From contig NZ_BBQH01000013.1 of NCBI RefSeq assembly GCF_018397995.1, forward strand, positions 109,551 through 173,550: a stretch of DNA of 64,000 bases. Reading direction: 5' to 3'. Position numbers and translations under genes: made by a program. Position 1 is the stretch's first letter. Every line of letters starts with the position of its first letter. This document shows, one piece after another, positions 9,025-17,926 of this stretch. The DNA is from Rhizomonospora bruguierae (GTDB taxonomy: Bacteria > Actinomycetota > Actinomycetes > Mycobacteriales > Micromonosporaceae). Below the pieces are notes generated by a model. It searched no databases and was not told where the DNA came from. It saw only the letters and a list, made by a program, of their open reading frames with translations.

Positions 9025-10748
9025 GCCTTGACGGTACCCGCTGTCCGCACCCCGGCGGCCGGAGCGGTCCGTGGCCGGTCCGGCTCGGGTCGCAGCGGTT
9101 CGGGCGCGTGCAACCGCAGCATGGTGGTGCCCACGTCGGCCGGCACCCGGCGTCGGGTCAGCGCCGAGCCGACCAGCATCACCAGGAACGACAGCGGCAC
9201 CGTCCAGGCCGCCGGCTGCCCGATCAGCGTGGCCGGCCACGGCGCCATCGGCGGCCCGGCGACGGTCACCAGCACCGCCAGCACGGACGCGCCGCCCCCG
9301 GCCACGATGCCGGCGGCGGCGCCCACGTCGGTCAGGCCCCGCCACCAGATGCCGAGGACCAGCAGCGGGCAGAACGTGGACGCCGCGACCGCGAACGCCA
9401 TCCCGACGACCTGGGACACGTCCAGGCCGAAGACGTTCAGCGCCAGCAGCGTCGGTACCGCGCCGGCCAGCACCGCGGAGATCCGGAATCCGCGGACCGA
9501 GCCCGGCTGCGCCATCCCGCCGCGGCCGAACACGTCCGTGGACAGGACGCCGGCCACGCTGGTCAGTAGCCCCGACGAGGTGGACAGGAAGGCGGCGAAC
9601 GCGCCGGCCGCGACCAGCGCGCCGAGCAGTTGCCCGAGCAGTCCGCTGCCGAGCGCGGCGCCGGGCAGCAGCAGCACCACGGCGTCGGTCTCGCCGGTCA
9701 TCAGCAGGTGCGGGGTGTAGATCCGGCCGAGCACCCCGTAGAGGGTGGGGAACAGGTAGAACAGCCCGACCAGCGCGAGCACCACCAGGGTGGTGCGGCG
9801 GGCGGCGGCGCCGTCCGGGTTGGTGTAGAAGCGCACCAGCACGTGCGGCAGCCCCATCGTCCCGAGGAACGTGGCCAGGATCAGGGAGTACGTGCCGAAC
9901 AGGCCGCCGTCCTCGCGGTGCCGGTCGCCGGGGAGCAGCCAGTCCCCGCCGAACTCCGCGTCGACGCCGGAGACCCGCGGGACTGGCGTCCCCACCGCGA
10001 ACTCCAACCGCTCGCCGTGGCCGACTTCCAGGGTGGCGCCGTCCGGGAAGGTGAGCGTGGCCGGCCGCTCCACGACGACCGTGGTGGCCCGGGGGAAGGT
10101 GGTGCCGCCGACCGGCGTGACCGGCGGCCGGTCGGTGGCCTGCCAGTGCAGCGCCAGGAAGATCACCGGGACGGCCAGGGCGGTGAGCTTCAGCCAGTAC
10201 TGGAACGCCTGGACGAACGTGATCGCCCGCATCCCGCCGAGGGCCACGTTCGCCGTCACCACCCCGCCGACCAGCAGCGCGCCGAGGGCGTACGGGCTGC
10301 CGGTGACCGTGGCGAGCGTCAGCCCGGCGCCCTGCAACTGCGGCACCAGGTACAGCCAGCCGATGAACAGCACGAACGCGGTGGCCAACTTGCGCAGCCG
10401 GCGGGAGCGTAATCGCACCTCGCAGAAGTCCGGCAGGGTGAACGCGCCGGACCGGCGCAGTGGCGCCGCCACGAACAGCAGCAGCGCCAGATACCCGGAC
10501 GCGAAGCCGACCGGGTACCAGAGCACGTCCACGCCGTGCTTGAGAACCAGGCCGGCCACGCCCAGGAAGCTCGCCGCCGACAGGTACTCCCCGCCGATCG
10601 CGGCCGCGTTCCACGTCGGGCTGATCGCCCGGGACGCCACCAGGAAGTCGGACGTGGTGCGGGCCATCCGCAGCCCGTACGCGCCGATCACCACCGTCAC
10701 CAGGGTCACCGCCACGATCGCGGCCACGGTGTACGGGCTGGACCCCAC
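9021..10748 (-). CDS. Cation/acetate-type solute:sodium symporter with large extracytoplasmic insert
   Basis: 575 aa SSS-family carrier starting at GTG 10748. It shares SDFLVASR, GEYLSAASFLGVAGLV and GTMGLPHVLVRFYTNPDG with MctC/ActP symporters. Unlike the other symporter in this window, it carries a polar insertion of roughly 80-90 residues in the first half (around residues 200-290, rich in Thr, Val and Gly). A LytS/LytTR two-component system lies upstream, separated only by the small membrane gene and a dead Uma2 gene. That layout parallels known LytTR systems that control monocarboxylate carriers. Substrate inferred to be acetate, pyruvate or a similar acid. Confidence 0.9.
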
Positions 10749-10751
10749 CGC

Positions 10752-11150
10752 TCAGCGCTCCGGCCGGCGGACCACCGCGGTGAACTGCTGCTCGTTGCGC
10801 TCGGCCAGGTGCACGTACGCCCAGCCGACCGCGACCAGGAACGGGTACGCCACGAGGCCGAGCAGCAGCCACGGCACGTTCACCCCGAACACCCGCGCGG
10901 TGCCGGCGGCCGGGGCCACCACGAACAGCAGCGGCAACCCGCCCAGCCCGACCGCGACCACCAGGGTCAGCCGCAGCGCCAGCACCAGTTGCGCCCGCAC
11001 CAGGCCACGGACCAGCGCGTCGCCCACCCCGCTCGGCTCGCTCAACTCCACCCGGTCGCCCGCGAGCCGCTCCCCCGCGCTCCGGCGCTGCCTCAGCTCG
11101 CCCAGCACGACCCGGGTGCGGGTGGGGGGCTGGGCGCGCTTGGTGGCCAT
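10752..11150 (-). CDS. Small membrane protein, probable symporter accessory subunit
   Basis: 132 aa from ATG 11150 (an upstream in-frame start at 11186 is less likely). Two hydrophobic helices (about 55-80 and 92-115), basic N-terminus with many Arg/Gln, and an acidic-polar C-terminus (LAERNEQQF). The stop is 3 bp from the GTG of the symporter. Length, topology and position match the small DUF485/DUF4212-type partner of SSS carriers, but sequence resemblance to the DUF485 protein at 4531-4890 is weak, so the family is inferred from context. Confidence 0.7.
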   Translation of the reverse strand: MATKRAQPPTRTRVVLGELRQRRSAGERLAGDRVELSEPSGVGDALVRGLVRAQLVLALRLTLVVAVGLGGLPLLFVVAPAAGTARVFGVNVPWLLLGLVAYPFLVAVGWAYVHLAERNEQQFTAVVRRPER

Positions 11151-11200
11151 GCCCGGCAGTCTTGCGGGGCATGGCCCGTCACGCAATCACCAAGACCGAC

Positions 11201-11230
11201 TTGTGGATAACTACCGGTGCCTGTGGATAA
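11201..11230. promoter_or_regulatory. Two DnaA-box-like sites
   Basis: TTGTGGATAA at 11201-11210 and TGTGGATAA at 11222-11230 are exact matches to the classical DnaA 9-mer (TTATCCACA on the other strand). They are 21 bp apart on the same strand, in the gap between the symporter operon and the decayed Uma2 gene. No dnaA, dnaN or gyrB gene is nearby, so this is not oriC. Confidence 0.45.
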
Positions 11231-11269
11231 CTCCGGCTCGCCCCGGCGGGGTCCGGTAGAAGAGACACC

Positions 11270-11679
11270 ATGTCAGTGACCCTGATCCGACCGGACTCGA
11301 ATCCCTCTGGACGGTGGACGACCGACGGTGGACGACCTCGCCGGGCTCCCCGAGGGCTACCGCTACGAATCTTCGACGGGAGCCTCATCGTGAGCCCGCA
11401 CGCGGACGTGTCACACGGCGGCGTCGCGAACCGCCCGCACCGCCCGCTCGGTCGGCAGGCGCCGGCCGAACCGCTGGTCGTCAAGCGGCACGAGTACGCC
11501 GTGGCCGGCATCCCGCAGTACTGGATCGTCGACCAGGCGCGGCAGACGCTCACGGTGCTGCGCCTGACGGCCGGCCGGTACGCCGAGACGGCAGGCGTGC
11601 ACCCGGGCGAGAACTGGCGTGCGGAGGAGCGTTCCCGCTCGCCATCGACCCGGTCGAGCCGTTCCGATCCTGTGGATAA
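11270..11679 (+). pseudogene. Decayed Uma2-family (PD-D/ExK-like) endonuclease gene
   Basis: Pieces of a Uma2 protein can be read in two frames. The opening VDDLAGLPEGYRYE lies in one frame. GSLIVSPHADVSHGGVANR, then VKRHEYAVAGIPQYWIVDQ and VLRLTAGRYAETA, lie in the frame starting at 11270. The last part FPLAIDPVEPF lies in a different frame that stops at 11679. About 60-100 residues of the core between the HGGVANR and VKRHEYA parts are missing. So there are at least two frameshifts plus an internal deletion. Intact Uma2 proteins are about 180-190 aa, abundant in actinomycetes and of unclear function. Confidence 0.8.
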
Positions 11680-11691
11680 CCCTGTGGGTAA
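11672..11691 (+). promoter_or_regulatory. DnaA-box-like sites at the other end of the Uma2 remnant
   Basis: Within 11671-11691 there is an exact TGTGGATAA and, three bases on, a one-mismatch copy TGTGGGTAA. Together with the two copies at 11201-11230 they bracket the Uma2 pseudogene. Confidence 0.4.
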
Positions 11692-11698
11692 CCGCCGG

Positions 11699-12454
11699 TC
11701 ACCGGCCCCAGTCGTGCTTGGCGGCGCGGACCAAGCGGTCCTTGAGGTCCCGGGTGTGCCGCCGGGAGACCGGCAGCTCCGAGCCGTCCACGACCACCAC
11801 GTAACCGGAGTTGGCCAACCGCAGTTCGGCGATCAGCCGCAGCTGGACCAGGTACGACCGGTGGATCCGCACGAAGCCGGCGTCCGCCCAGCGCTCGGCG
11901 AGCGTCGCCAGCGGCACCCGCACCAGGTGGGAGCCGTCCGCCGTGTGCAGCCGGGCGTAGTCGCCCTGCGCCTCCACCCAGCGGACCGCCGAGCGCGGCA
12001 GCATCCGGGTGGTGCCCGCCAGTTCGACCGGGATGCTCGGGTCCTCCTCCGCCCGGGCCAGCGCCGCCGGGTGGGCGGCGACGACGCGGGAGGTGAGCAC
12101 CCGCCGAATCGACTCGGTCAGCCGCTCCGCGAGGATCGGCTTGCGGACGTAGTCGGTGACGCCGATGTCGAACGCGTCCACGGCGCCGTTGTCAGCGGCG
12201 GTGACGAACACGATCGCCGGCGGCCGGGCGAAGCGGCGCAGCACCCGGGCCAGTTCCAGACCGTCCAGGCCGGGCATGCGGATGTCCAGGAAGACGGCGT
12301 CCACGTCGACGTCGCGCAGGACCCGCAGCGCGTCGGTGGCGTCGGAGGCGGTGTGCACGTGCGCCACTCGCGAGTCGGTGCGCAGCAGGTAGGCCAGTTC
12401 GTCCAGGGCCGGCGGCTCGTCGTCCACGGCCAGCACCCGCAGGAACCCCGTCAC
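11699..12454 (-). CDS. LytTR-family response regulator
   Basis: 251 aa. Receiver domain 1-120 with the acidic pair D11/D12, phospho-acceptor D57 (FLDIRMPG) and the Lys of YVRKP. Linker to about 150. LytTR DNA-binding domain from about 150 to 247, with RWVEAQGDYARLHT and FVRIHRSYLV, both hallmark segments. GTG at 12454 overlaps the stop of the kinase gene by four bases (GTGA). LytTR regulators bind paired direct repeats ahead of target promoters. Neighbouring symporter genes suggest a target, by analogy with YpdAB and BtsSR of enterobacteria, which is inference. Confidence 0.93.
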   Translation of the reverse strand: MTGFLRVLAVDDEPPALDELAYLLRTDSRVAHVHTASDATDALRVLRDVDVDAVFLDIRMPGLDGLELARVLRRFARPPAIVFVTAADNGAVDAFDIGVTDYVRKPILAERLTESIRRVLTSRVVAAHPAALARAEEDPSIPVELAGTTRMLPRSAVRWVEAQGDYARLHTADGSHLVRVPLATLAERWADAGFVRIHRSYLVQLRLIAELRLANSGYVVVVDGSELPVSRRHTRDLKDRLVRAAKHDWGR

Positions 12455-13659
12455 GGCCGCACCCCGGGGTGGAATTTCGGCACCCGCATGCTCACCTTCG
12501 TCCCCGCTCCCAGGCCGGTGTCCACCACCAGGCCGTACCCGTCACCGAACACGGCGCGCAGCCGCTCGTCCACGTTGGACAGGCCCACGTGCTGGCCGTC
12601 CGCCGACTCGTCACCGGCGGCCGAAGTGCCGGCCAGCACCGCCGGGTCCATGCCCACGCCGTCGTCCTCAACCGTGATCAGGCACTCCGCCCCCGCGTCC
12701 CGCGCCTCGATGCTCACCGTACCCATCCCCGGCTTGCGCGACAGCCCGTGCCGGACGGCGTTCTCCACCAGCGGCTGGAGGCACAGGAACGGCAGCCCGA
12801 CCGGGAGCACCTCGGGCGCGATCTGGAGCCGGACCTGGAGCTTGTCGCCGAACCGGGCCCGCTCGATGGTCAGGTACCGGTCGATCGAGCGCAGTTCCTC
12901 GGCGAGCGTGGTGAACTCGCCGTGCGCCCGGAACGAGTACCGGGTGAACTCGGCGAACTCCAGGATCAGCTCGCGGGCCCGCTCGGGGTCGGTGCGCACG
13001 AACGAGGCGATGGCACCGAGCGCGTTGTAGATGAAGTGCGGGCTGATCTGGGCGCGCAGCGCCCGCACCTCGGCGCGGGCGAGCCGCTCCCGGGACGATT
13101 CGAGTTCCGCGACGGCGAGCTGGCTGGACGCCCACCGGGCGGTCTCCAGGGTCGCCTGGACCAGGCCGGGCGCGGGCAGCCCGTCCGCAATCGCGATTAT
13201 CGCGGCGTTCGGGTGGCCGGACGGGACCGGGACCGGGGCGACGACCGCGCCGCGCACCACGCAGTCCACCCGGTCGCAGGCCAGGTCGGGTTCGCCGAGC
13301 ACCGCGGAGCGGTCGGTGGCCACGGCGCGCTGGGCGGCGGCGAGCAACTGCGCCCGGTGGTGGTCGCCGTGCCCGTCCAGGGCCAGCACCTGGGTGGCGT
13401 CGACCACGGCCAGCCCGGCCGCGCCGACCAGCGCCCGCAGGTGGCGCACCGCCTTGGCGGCGCTGGCCCGGGTCAGCCCGGCGCGCAGCGGCTCGGCGGC
13501 CAGTTCGGCGGTGTGCAGCACGTCGTAGGTGGCCCGCTGCTCGGCGGTGGCCACGGCCCGGCCGCGGCGCAACCGCAGCACCGCGACGACCGCGCCGGCC
13601 AGGGCGGTCACCAGCGCCAGGACGGCCAGTGCCGTGGGCAGCCCCCTCACGGGAGGCAT
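12451..13659 (-). CDS. LytS-type sensor histidine kinase
   Basis: 402 aa from ATG 13659. One N-terminal membrane helix (about 8-28), a GAF-like sensing region (about 45-175), a short coiled coil (ELESSRERLARAEVRALRAQ), then the His_kinase domain with ISPHFIYNAL, phospho-acceptor H208, and a HATPase domain with PLVENAVRHGL (N-box), DDGVGM (G1) and GLSNVDERL (G2). Only one transmembrane segment is seen, unlike classical LytS with five or more, so sensing is probably cytoplasmic. A longer in-frame start at 13737 would add a low-complexity tail. Cotranscribed with the LytTR regulator. Confidence 0.92.
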   Translation of the reverse strand: MPPVRGLPTALAVLALVTALAGAVVAVLRLRRGRAVATAEQRATYDVLHTAELAAEPLRAGLTRASAAKAVRHLRALVGAAGLAVVDATQVLALDGHGDHHRAQLLAAAQRAVATDRSAVLGEPDLACDRVDCVVRGAVVAPVPVPSGHPNAAIIAIADGLPAPGLVQATLETARWASSQLAVAELESSRERLARAEVRALRAQISPHFIYNALGAIASFVRTDPERARELILEFAEFTRYSFRAHGEFTTLAEELRSIDRYLTIERARFGDKLQVRLQIAPEVLPVGLPFLCLQPLVENAVRHGLSRKPGMGTVSIEARDAGAECLITVEDDGVGMDPAVLAGTSAAGDESADGQHVGLSNVDERLRAVFGDGYGLVVDTGLGAGTKVSMRVPKFHPGVRP

Positions 13660-13786
13660 CCTCGTGGACGCACCGCCGGCCGCGCCAGTGGCGCGAGCGC
13701 CCGGTTCGAAACGGCCTGGTCGGCCGCGCCGAGCCATACGACGACCGGCGAGGTCCGCGACTCGATCGACCCTTCCGAAACGGGCG

Positions 13787-15748
13787 CTAGTAGGCGCCCT
13801 TGCGCGCCAGCACCACCCCGACCGTGCGCCACAGGATGCTCAGGTCGTACGCCAGGGACCAGTTGTCCACGTAGTACAAGTCCAGCCGGACGGCCTCGTC
13901 CCAGGACAGGTCGGAGCGGCCGGAGACCTGCCACAGCCCGGTGATGCCGGGCCGGACCAGCAGCCGGCGCCGCACGTCGCCGAGGAAGTCGCCGTCGTCG
14001 GCGGGCAGCGGGCGCGGGCCGACCAGCGACATCTCGCCGACCAGCACGTTCAGCAACTGGGGCAGTTCGTCCAGCGACGTGGCCCGCAGGAAGCGGCCGA
14101 ACGGGAAGACCCGGGGGTCCTGCTTCATCTTGAACAGCAGGCCGTCGCTCTCGTTGAGGTCCCGCAGGGTGGCCAGGCGCTCTTCGGCGTCGGTGTACAT
14201 CGTCCGGAACTTCCAGACCCGGAACGTGCGGCCCTCGTGGCCGACCCGGGGCTGGCGGAAGAAGACCGGGCCCCGGTCCGAGATGCGGATGCCGAGCGAG
14301 ACGATGATGAACAGCGGCACCAGCAGCACCAGGCCGACGGCGGCGGCGACCCGGTCGAGCAGGTTCTTGGCCAGCCAGGCGGGGCCGGAGAGGGTCGGCT
14401 CCTCGACGTGCAGCAGCGGCAGGCCCTCGATCGGACGGATGTGCACCCGCGGGCCGGCGATGTCGGTGAGCTGCGGTGCAACCACCAGGTCGATGCCGGT
14501 GCCCTCCAGCTGCCAGGCCAGCCGGCGCAGTTCGCCGGGCTCGGCGCTGGCGGAGCCGCAGACCGCGATCGTGTCGGCGCCCACCTCGCGGACCAGGCCG
14601 AGGATGTCCCGGCCGGCGTGCACCGGCACCGGTGTTTCGATGCCCCGGGACGCGGCGTACCCGTCCGTGATGTGGATGGCGACCGGCACGAGCCCGGCGG
14701 CCGGGCTGCGGGTCACCGCCGAGTACACCTCCAGGGTCTCGGGTAGCGTGCCGACCAGCAGCATCCGGTGCCCGGCCTGGCCGGCGCGGCGCCGCACCAG
14801 GTGCAGGATCAGCCGGGACCCGTAGCGCAGCAGCAGGATGAAGACGAGCGCGCCGATCAGGGCCGTGCCCACCGAGAGCCGGGACAGGTCGATCTTCTTG
14901 GCGAAGGCCACGAACGAGACGCTGGCGGTGACGGTGATCGCGGCGCGCACCACCCGCTTGAACTCGTCGGCCCCGATGCCCAGGTACCGCCGGTCGTAGG
15001 CGCCGTGCCCCCACAGGGCGATGAGCCAGCCCAGCGGCAGCAGCACGTACGCCACCATGCGGAACCAGAACAGGTCGTCGTGGCCCTTGGTGAAGCCGGC
15101 CATGGCCTGCGCGAAGCTGGTGATCGCGAAGTAGCTGGCCAGCGCGGCGGCGCCGAAGTCCAGCGCGACCAGCACCGCGGTGTACGGCCGGTGCCAGCGC
15201 GAGACCCGCCGCCCGGACCGGGTCCAGGCGGAGCGGGGTACGCCGTTCGTGTGCGGCGCCGGCGGCTGGATCTCGAAGCTGTCGACGTGCCGCAGGGTAC
15301 CGCCCTCACCGCCGCCCGCCGGCGTATCGGGGGCGGGTTGAGCACTCGCGCCTGATTCGGCGCTCAGGCCCGGTTGGGGACTCGCGCCAGCCTGGGCACT
15401 CACGCCTCGTTGGGAACTCGGGCCCGACGAAGCACTCGGGCCCGAAAAGCCGCTCAGGCCCGACGAAGTGCTCGGACCGGCACTCGGGCCCGGGGGAGCG
15501 CTCACGCCGGGTGCGGCATCCGCATCCGCCTCGGAACCCGCGCCTGACTGAGCACCCGCGCCCGACTCGCCACCGGTATCGGTGTCAGGTGTCGGGCGTT
15601 GGAGGCTGGTCGTCACCTCAACTACGCCCTCCGCTACCTGGTGTCGCCAGTCGCTGAGCCACCGCCGCAGCCACCTTTCCGGCCGGGGAACAGCCTGGGA
15701 CACCGCGTCTGCCTCCCATCGGGGTGATGGGATGCGGGACCGGGCCAC
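13787..15748 (-). CDS. Polyprenyl glycosylphosphotransferase (exopolysaccharide priming enzyme)
   Basis: 653 aa. After about 55 ordinary residues there is a low-complexity tract (about 60-150) of Ser/Gly/Ala/Pro repeats. Then come four or five membrane helices with a CoA-binding-like fold behind them, a fifth membrane helix, and the C-terminal bacterial sugar transferase domain. That domain holds KNLLDRVAA, GPVFFRQPRVG, VWKFRTMYTDAE and SLDELPQLLNVLVGEMSLVG. This is the WcaJ/WbaP-type architecture that moves a sugar-1-phosphate onto undecaprenyl phosphate, the first step in exopolysaccharide or O-unit assembly. Start GTG 15748; a GTG at 15703 would also work. Confidence 0.92.
   Translation of the reverse strand: MARSRIPSPRWEADAVSQAVPRPERWLRRWLSDWRHQVAEGVVEVTTSLQRPTPDTDTGGESGAGAQSGAGSEADADAAPGVSAPPGPSAGPSTSSGLSGFSGPSASSGPSSQRGVSAQAGASPQPGLSAESGASAQPAPDTPAGGGEGGTLRHVDSFEIQPPAPHTNGVPRSAWTRSGRRVSRWHRPYTAVLVALDFGAAALASYFAITSFAQAMAGFTKGHDDLFWFRMVAYVLLPLGWLIALWGHGAYDRRYLGIGADEFKRVVRAAITVTASVSFVAFAKKIDLSRLSVGTALIGALVFILLLRYGSRLILHLVRRRAGQAGHRMLLVGTLPETLEVYSAVTRSPAAGLVPVAIHITDGYAASRGIETPVPVHAGRDILGLVREVGADTIAVCGSASAEPGELRRLAWQLEGTGIDLVVAPQLTDIAGPRVHIRPIEGLPLLHVEEPTLSGPAWLAKNLLDRVAAAVGLVLLVPLFIIVSLGIRISDRGPVFFRQPRVGHEGRTFRVWKFRTMYTDAEERLATLRDLNESDGLLFKMKQDPRVFPFGRFLRATSLDELPQLLNVLVGEMSLVGPRPLPADDGDFLGDVRRRLLVRPGITGLWQVSGRSDLSWDEAVRLDLYYVDNWSLAYDLSILWRTVGVVLARKGAY
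15300..15560 (-). repeat. Degenerate tandem repeat inside the glycosylphosphotransferase gene
   Basis: About a dozen imperfect units of roughly 18 bp built on CACTCGGGCCCG / CGCTCAGGCCCG, coding a Ser-Gly-Pro/Ala repeat. The unit varies at one or two positions. Such a tract can change length by slippage without shifting frame, because the unit is a multiple of three. Confidence 0.7.
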
Positions 15749-15861
15749 TATACCGACGGAATGTGACCGTGGAAGGTCCGAGTTGCCCGCGAATCATGCA
15801 CAGTCACGCGAATGCTCACCGACCACTTCCTGCCCGAAAGCGATCGTTAGGGTACGCACGG

Positions 15862-16722
15862 TTATCGCACCAGCTTGGACAGGCGCCGATCCGCGAGCGG
15901 CTTGCCGCCGGTCTGGCAGGTGGGGCAGTACTGGAGGCTCGAGTCGTGGAACGACACCTCCCGGATCGTGTCGCCACAGATCGGGCAGGGCAGGCCGGTG
16001 CGGGCGTGCACCCGCAGGCCGGAACGCTTCTCGGACTTGAGCGTCGCGGCCTTCTGCCCCGTCGAGCGGGTCACCGCGTCGGTCAGCACCTCGCGGACGG
16101 CGGCGTGCAGGGCGCCCAGCTGCTCGTCGGTGAGCCGGTTGGTCAGCGCGAACGGGGACAGCCGCGCCACGTGCAGGATCTCGTCCGAGTAGGCGTTGCC
16201 GATCCCGGCGAAGACCTCTTGGTCGGTGAGCATGCCCTTGACCTGGCCGCGCCGGGCGCGCAGCCGCGCGCTGAACGCGTCCAGGTCCACGGCGAGCGGG
16301 TCCGGACCCAGCTTCGCCACTCCGGGCACCTGCGCCGGCTCCCGCACCAGGTACACCGCGAGTTTCTTCTGGGTGCCCTGCTCGGTCAGGTCGAAGCCGG
16401 AGCCGTCGTCCAGCCGCACCCGCAGCGCGATCGGCCCCTTGCCGGGCTTGAGCGGCGCGTTCCCGCCGAACGACTCCCGGTACTGCAACCAGCCCGCCCG
16501 GGCCAGGTGCACCACCAGGTGCAGGTCGTCGCCGACGGTCAGGTCCAGGAACTTGCCGTGCCGGCCGGCGCCGGTGACCGGCTGCCCGGCCAGCGCGGAC
16601 GGCGGCGGGTCGTACGTCTTCAGGGCGCTGATCGCGGCGACTTCGGCGCGCTCGACCCGCCGCCCCACCGCGCGCTCGCGCAGGTAGGCGGCGAGCGCCT
16701 CCACCTCGGGCAACTCGGGCAT
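15862..16722 (-). CDS. Fpg/Nei-family DNA glycosylase
   Basis: 286 aa from ATG 16722, giving the mandatory N-terminal PELPEVE: Pro2 is the catalytic nucleophile and Glu3 the proton donor. The H2TH region GIGNAYSDEIL is in the middle. The C-terminal zinc finger has Cys at 246, 249, 266 and 269. Excises oxidised or ring-opened bases and nicks the abasic strand. Residue detail does not separate Fpg (8-oxoG) from Nei-type activity; the loop and finger look like the actinobacterial Fpg/Nei paralogues. Divergent from the glycosyltransferase, with only 25 bp between the two starts. Confidence 0.92.
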   Translation of the reverse strand: MPELPEVEALAAYLRERAVGRRVERAEVAAISALKTYDPPPSALAGQPVTGAGRHGKFLDLTVGDDLHLVVHLARAGWLQYRESFGGNAPLKPGKGPIALRVRLDDGSGFDLTEQGTQKKLAVYLVREPAQVPGVAKLGPDPLAVDLDAFSARLRARRGQVKGMLTDQEVFAGIGNAYSDEILHVARLSPFALTNRLTDEQLGALHAAVREVLTDAVTRSTGQKAATLKSEKRSGLRVHARTGLPCPICGDTIREVSFHDSSLQYCPTCQTGGKPLADRRLSKLVR

Positions 16723-16747
16723 GTGCGCAACGGTAGCCTCGTCATCC

Positions 16748-17926
16748 ATGAAAGTGGTGGTCGCGCACAACCGGTATCGCGAGGCGCTGCCGTCGGGCGA
16801 GAACACCATCGTCGACGCCGAGATCGCCCAACTGGGCGCCGCCGGGGTCGAGGTGATCCCCTTCCTGCGCAGTTCGGACGAGATCGGCGCCCTCTCGCCG
16901 GCCGGCAAGGCGCTGCTGCCGGTCTCCCCGATCTGGGCGCCGGCCGCCCAGCGCGACCTCGCCGCCCTGCTGGCGGAGCACCGCCCCGACGTGCTGCACC
17001 TGCACAACCCGTACCCGCTGCTCTCGCCCTGGGTGGTGCGGACCGCGCACCGGCACGGCGTGCCGGTGGTGCAGACCGTGCACAACTACCGCCAGGTCTG
17101 CTCGTCCGGCCTCTACTTCCGGGACGGGCAGGTCTGTACCGAATGCAAGGGGCGCGTGATCGGCCTGCCGGCCGTCGTGCACGGCTGCTACCGGGGCTCC
17201 CGCGCGCAGAGCGCGATCATGGCCACGACCCTGGCGGTGCACCGCCCGACCTGGCGCTCGGTCGACCGGTACATCGCGTTGACCTCGGCGATCGAGGCGC
17301 ATCTGCGGGAGTACGGCATTCCCGCGGAGCGGATCGTGGTCAAGCCCAACGCGGTGGCCGACCCGGGTCCACCCCCCACCGGGCCGGGCGAGGGGTTCCT
17401 GTTCGCCGGCCGGCTCGCCCCCGAGAAGGGGCTGGCGCTGCTGCTGGACGCCTGGCGCGCGCACCCGGAGAAGTCCCTCGGCACCCTGCGCGTCGCCGGC
17501 GACGGGGAACTGCGCGGCCTGGCCGAGCGGGCCGCCGCCGAGCGGGGCGACGTCGAGTTCCTCGGTCCGCTGGACCGCACCGCCACCGGTGCGGCGATCC
17601 GCCGCAGCGCCGTCGTCGTGGCCGCCTCCACCTGGCACGACGTGCTGCCCACGATCATCATCGAGGCGCTCTCGCACGGCCGCCCGGTGCTCGGCACCGC
17701 GATGGGCGGCATCCCGTTCCTGATCGGCAGCGACGAGCCCGCCGGCTGGGTGGTCCCGCCCACGGCCGAGGCGATGGCCGCCGCCCTGCCCACCGCCCGG
17801 GACGGCGCCGCGGCCCTGGTCGCCCGCGCCCGCACCCGGTACGAGCGGATGTTCCACCCGGACGCCGTCACCCGTCGACTCCTTGAGATCTACGCGGGCC
17901 TTCGCTGCGGGGCGCCATCGAGCTGA
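16748..17926 (+). CDS. GT4-type (GT-B) glycosyltransferase
   Basis: 392 aa. N-terminal acceptor half opens with MKVVVAHNRY and holds LHLHNPYPLLSPWVV and VQTVHNYR; four Cys in CSSGLYFRDGQVCTECKG may bind a metal. C-terminal donor half carries FAGRLAPEKGLALLL and the EX7E-like ASTWHDVLPTIIIEALSHGRPV, typical of retaining family 4 enzymes. Probably adds a sugar to a lipid-linked or surface polymer. It converges with the CDP-alcohol phosphatidyltransferase gene, overlapping by 59 bp at the 3' ends, a long antisense overlap. Confidence 0.9.
   Translation: MKVVVAHNRYREALPSGENTIVDAEIAQLGAAGVEVIPFLRSSDEIGALSPAGKALLPVSPIWAPAAQRDLAALLAEHRPDVLHLHNPYPLLSPWVVRTAHRHGVPVVQTVHNYRQVCSSGLYFRDGQVCTECKGRVIGLPAVVHGCYRGSRAQSAIMATTLAVHRPTWRSVDRYIALTSAIEAHLREYGIPAERIVVKPNAVADPGPPPTGPGEGFLFAGRLAPEKGLALLLDAWRAHPEKSLGTLRVAGDGELRGLAERAAAERGDVEFLGPLDRTATGAAIRRSAVVVAASTWHDVLPTIIIEALSHGRPVLGTAMGGIPFLIGSDEPAGWVVPPTAEAMAAALPTARDGAAALVARARTRYERMFHPDAVTRRLLEIYAGLRCGAPSS

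Noticed and set aside
11201-11691. Replication origin (oriC)
   Set aside because: DnaA-box-like sites occur, but there is no dnaA, dnaN, gyrB or AT-rich unwinding region, and the number of boxes is far below an actinomycete oriC.
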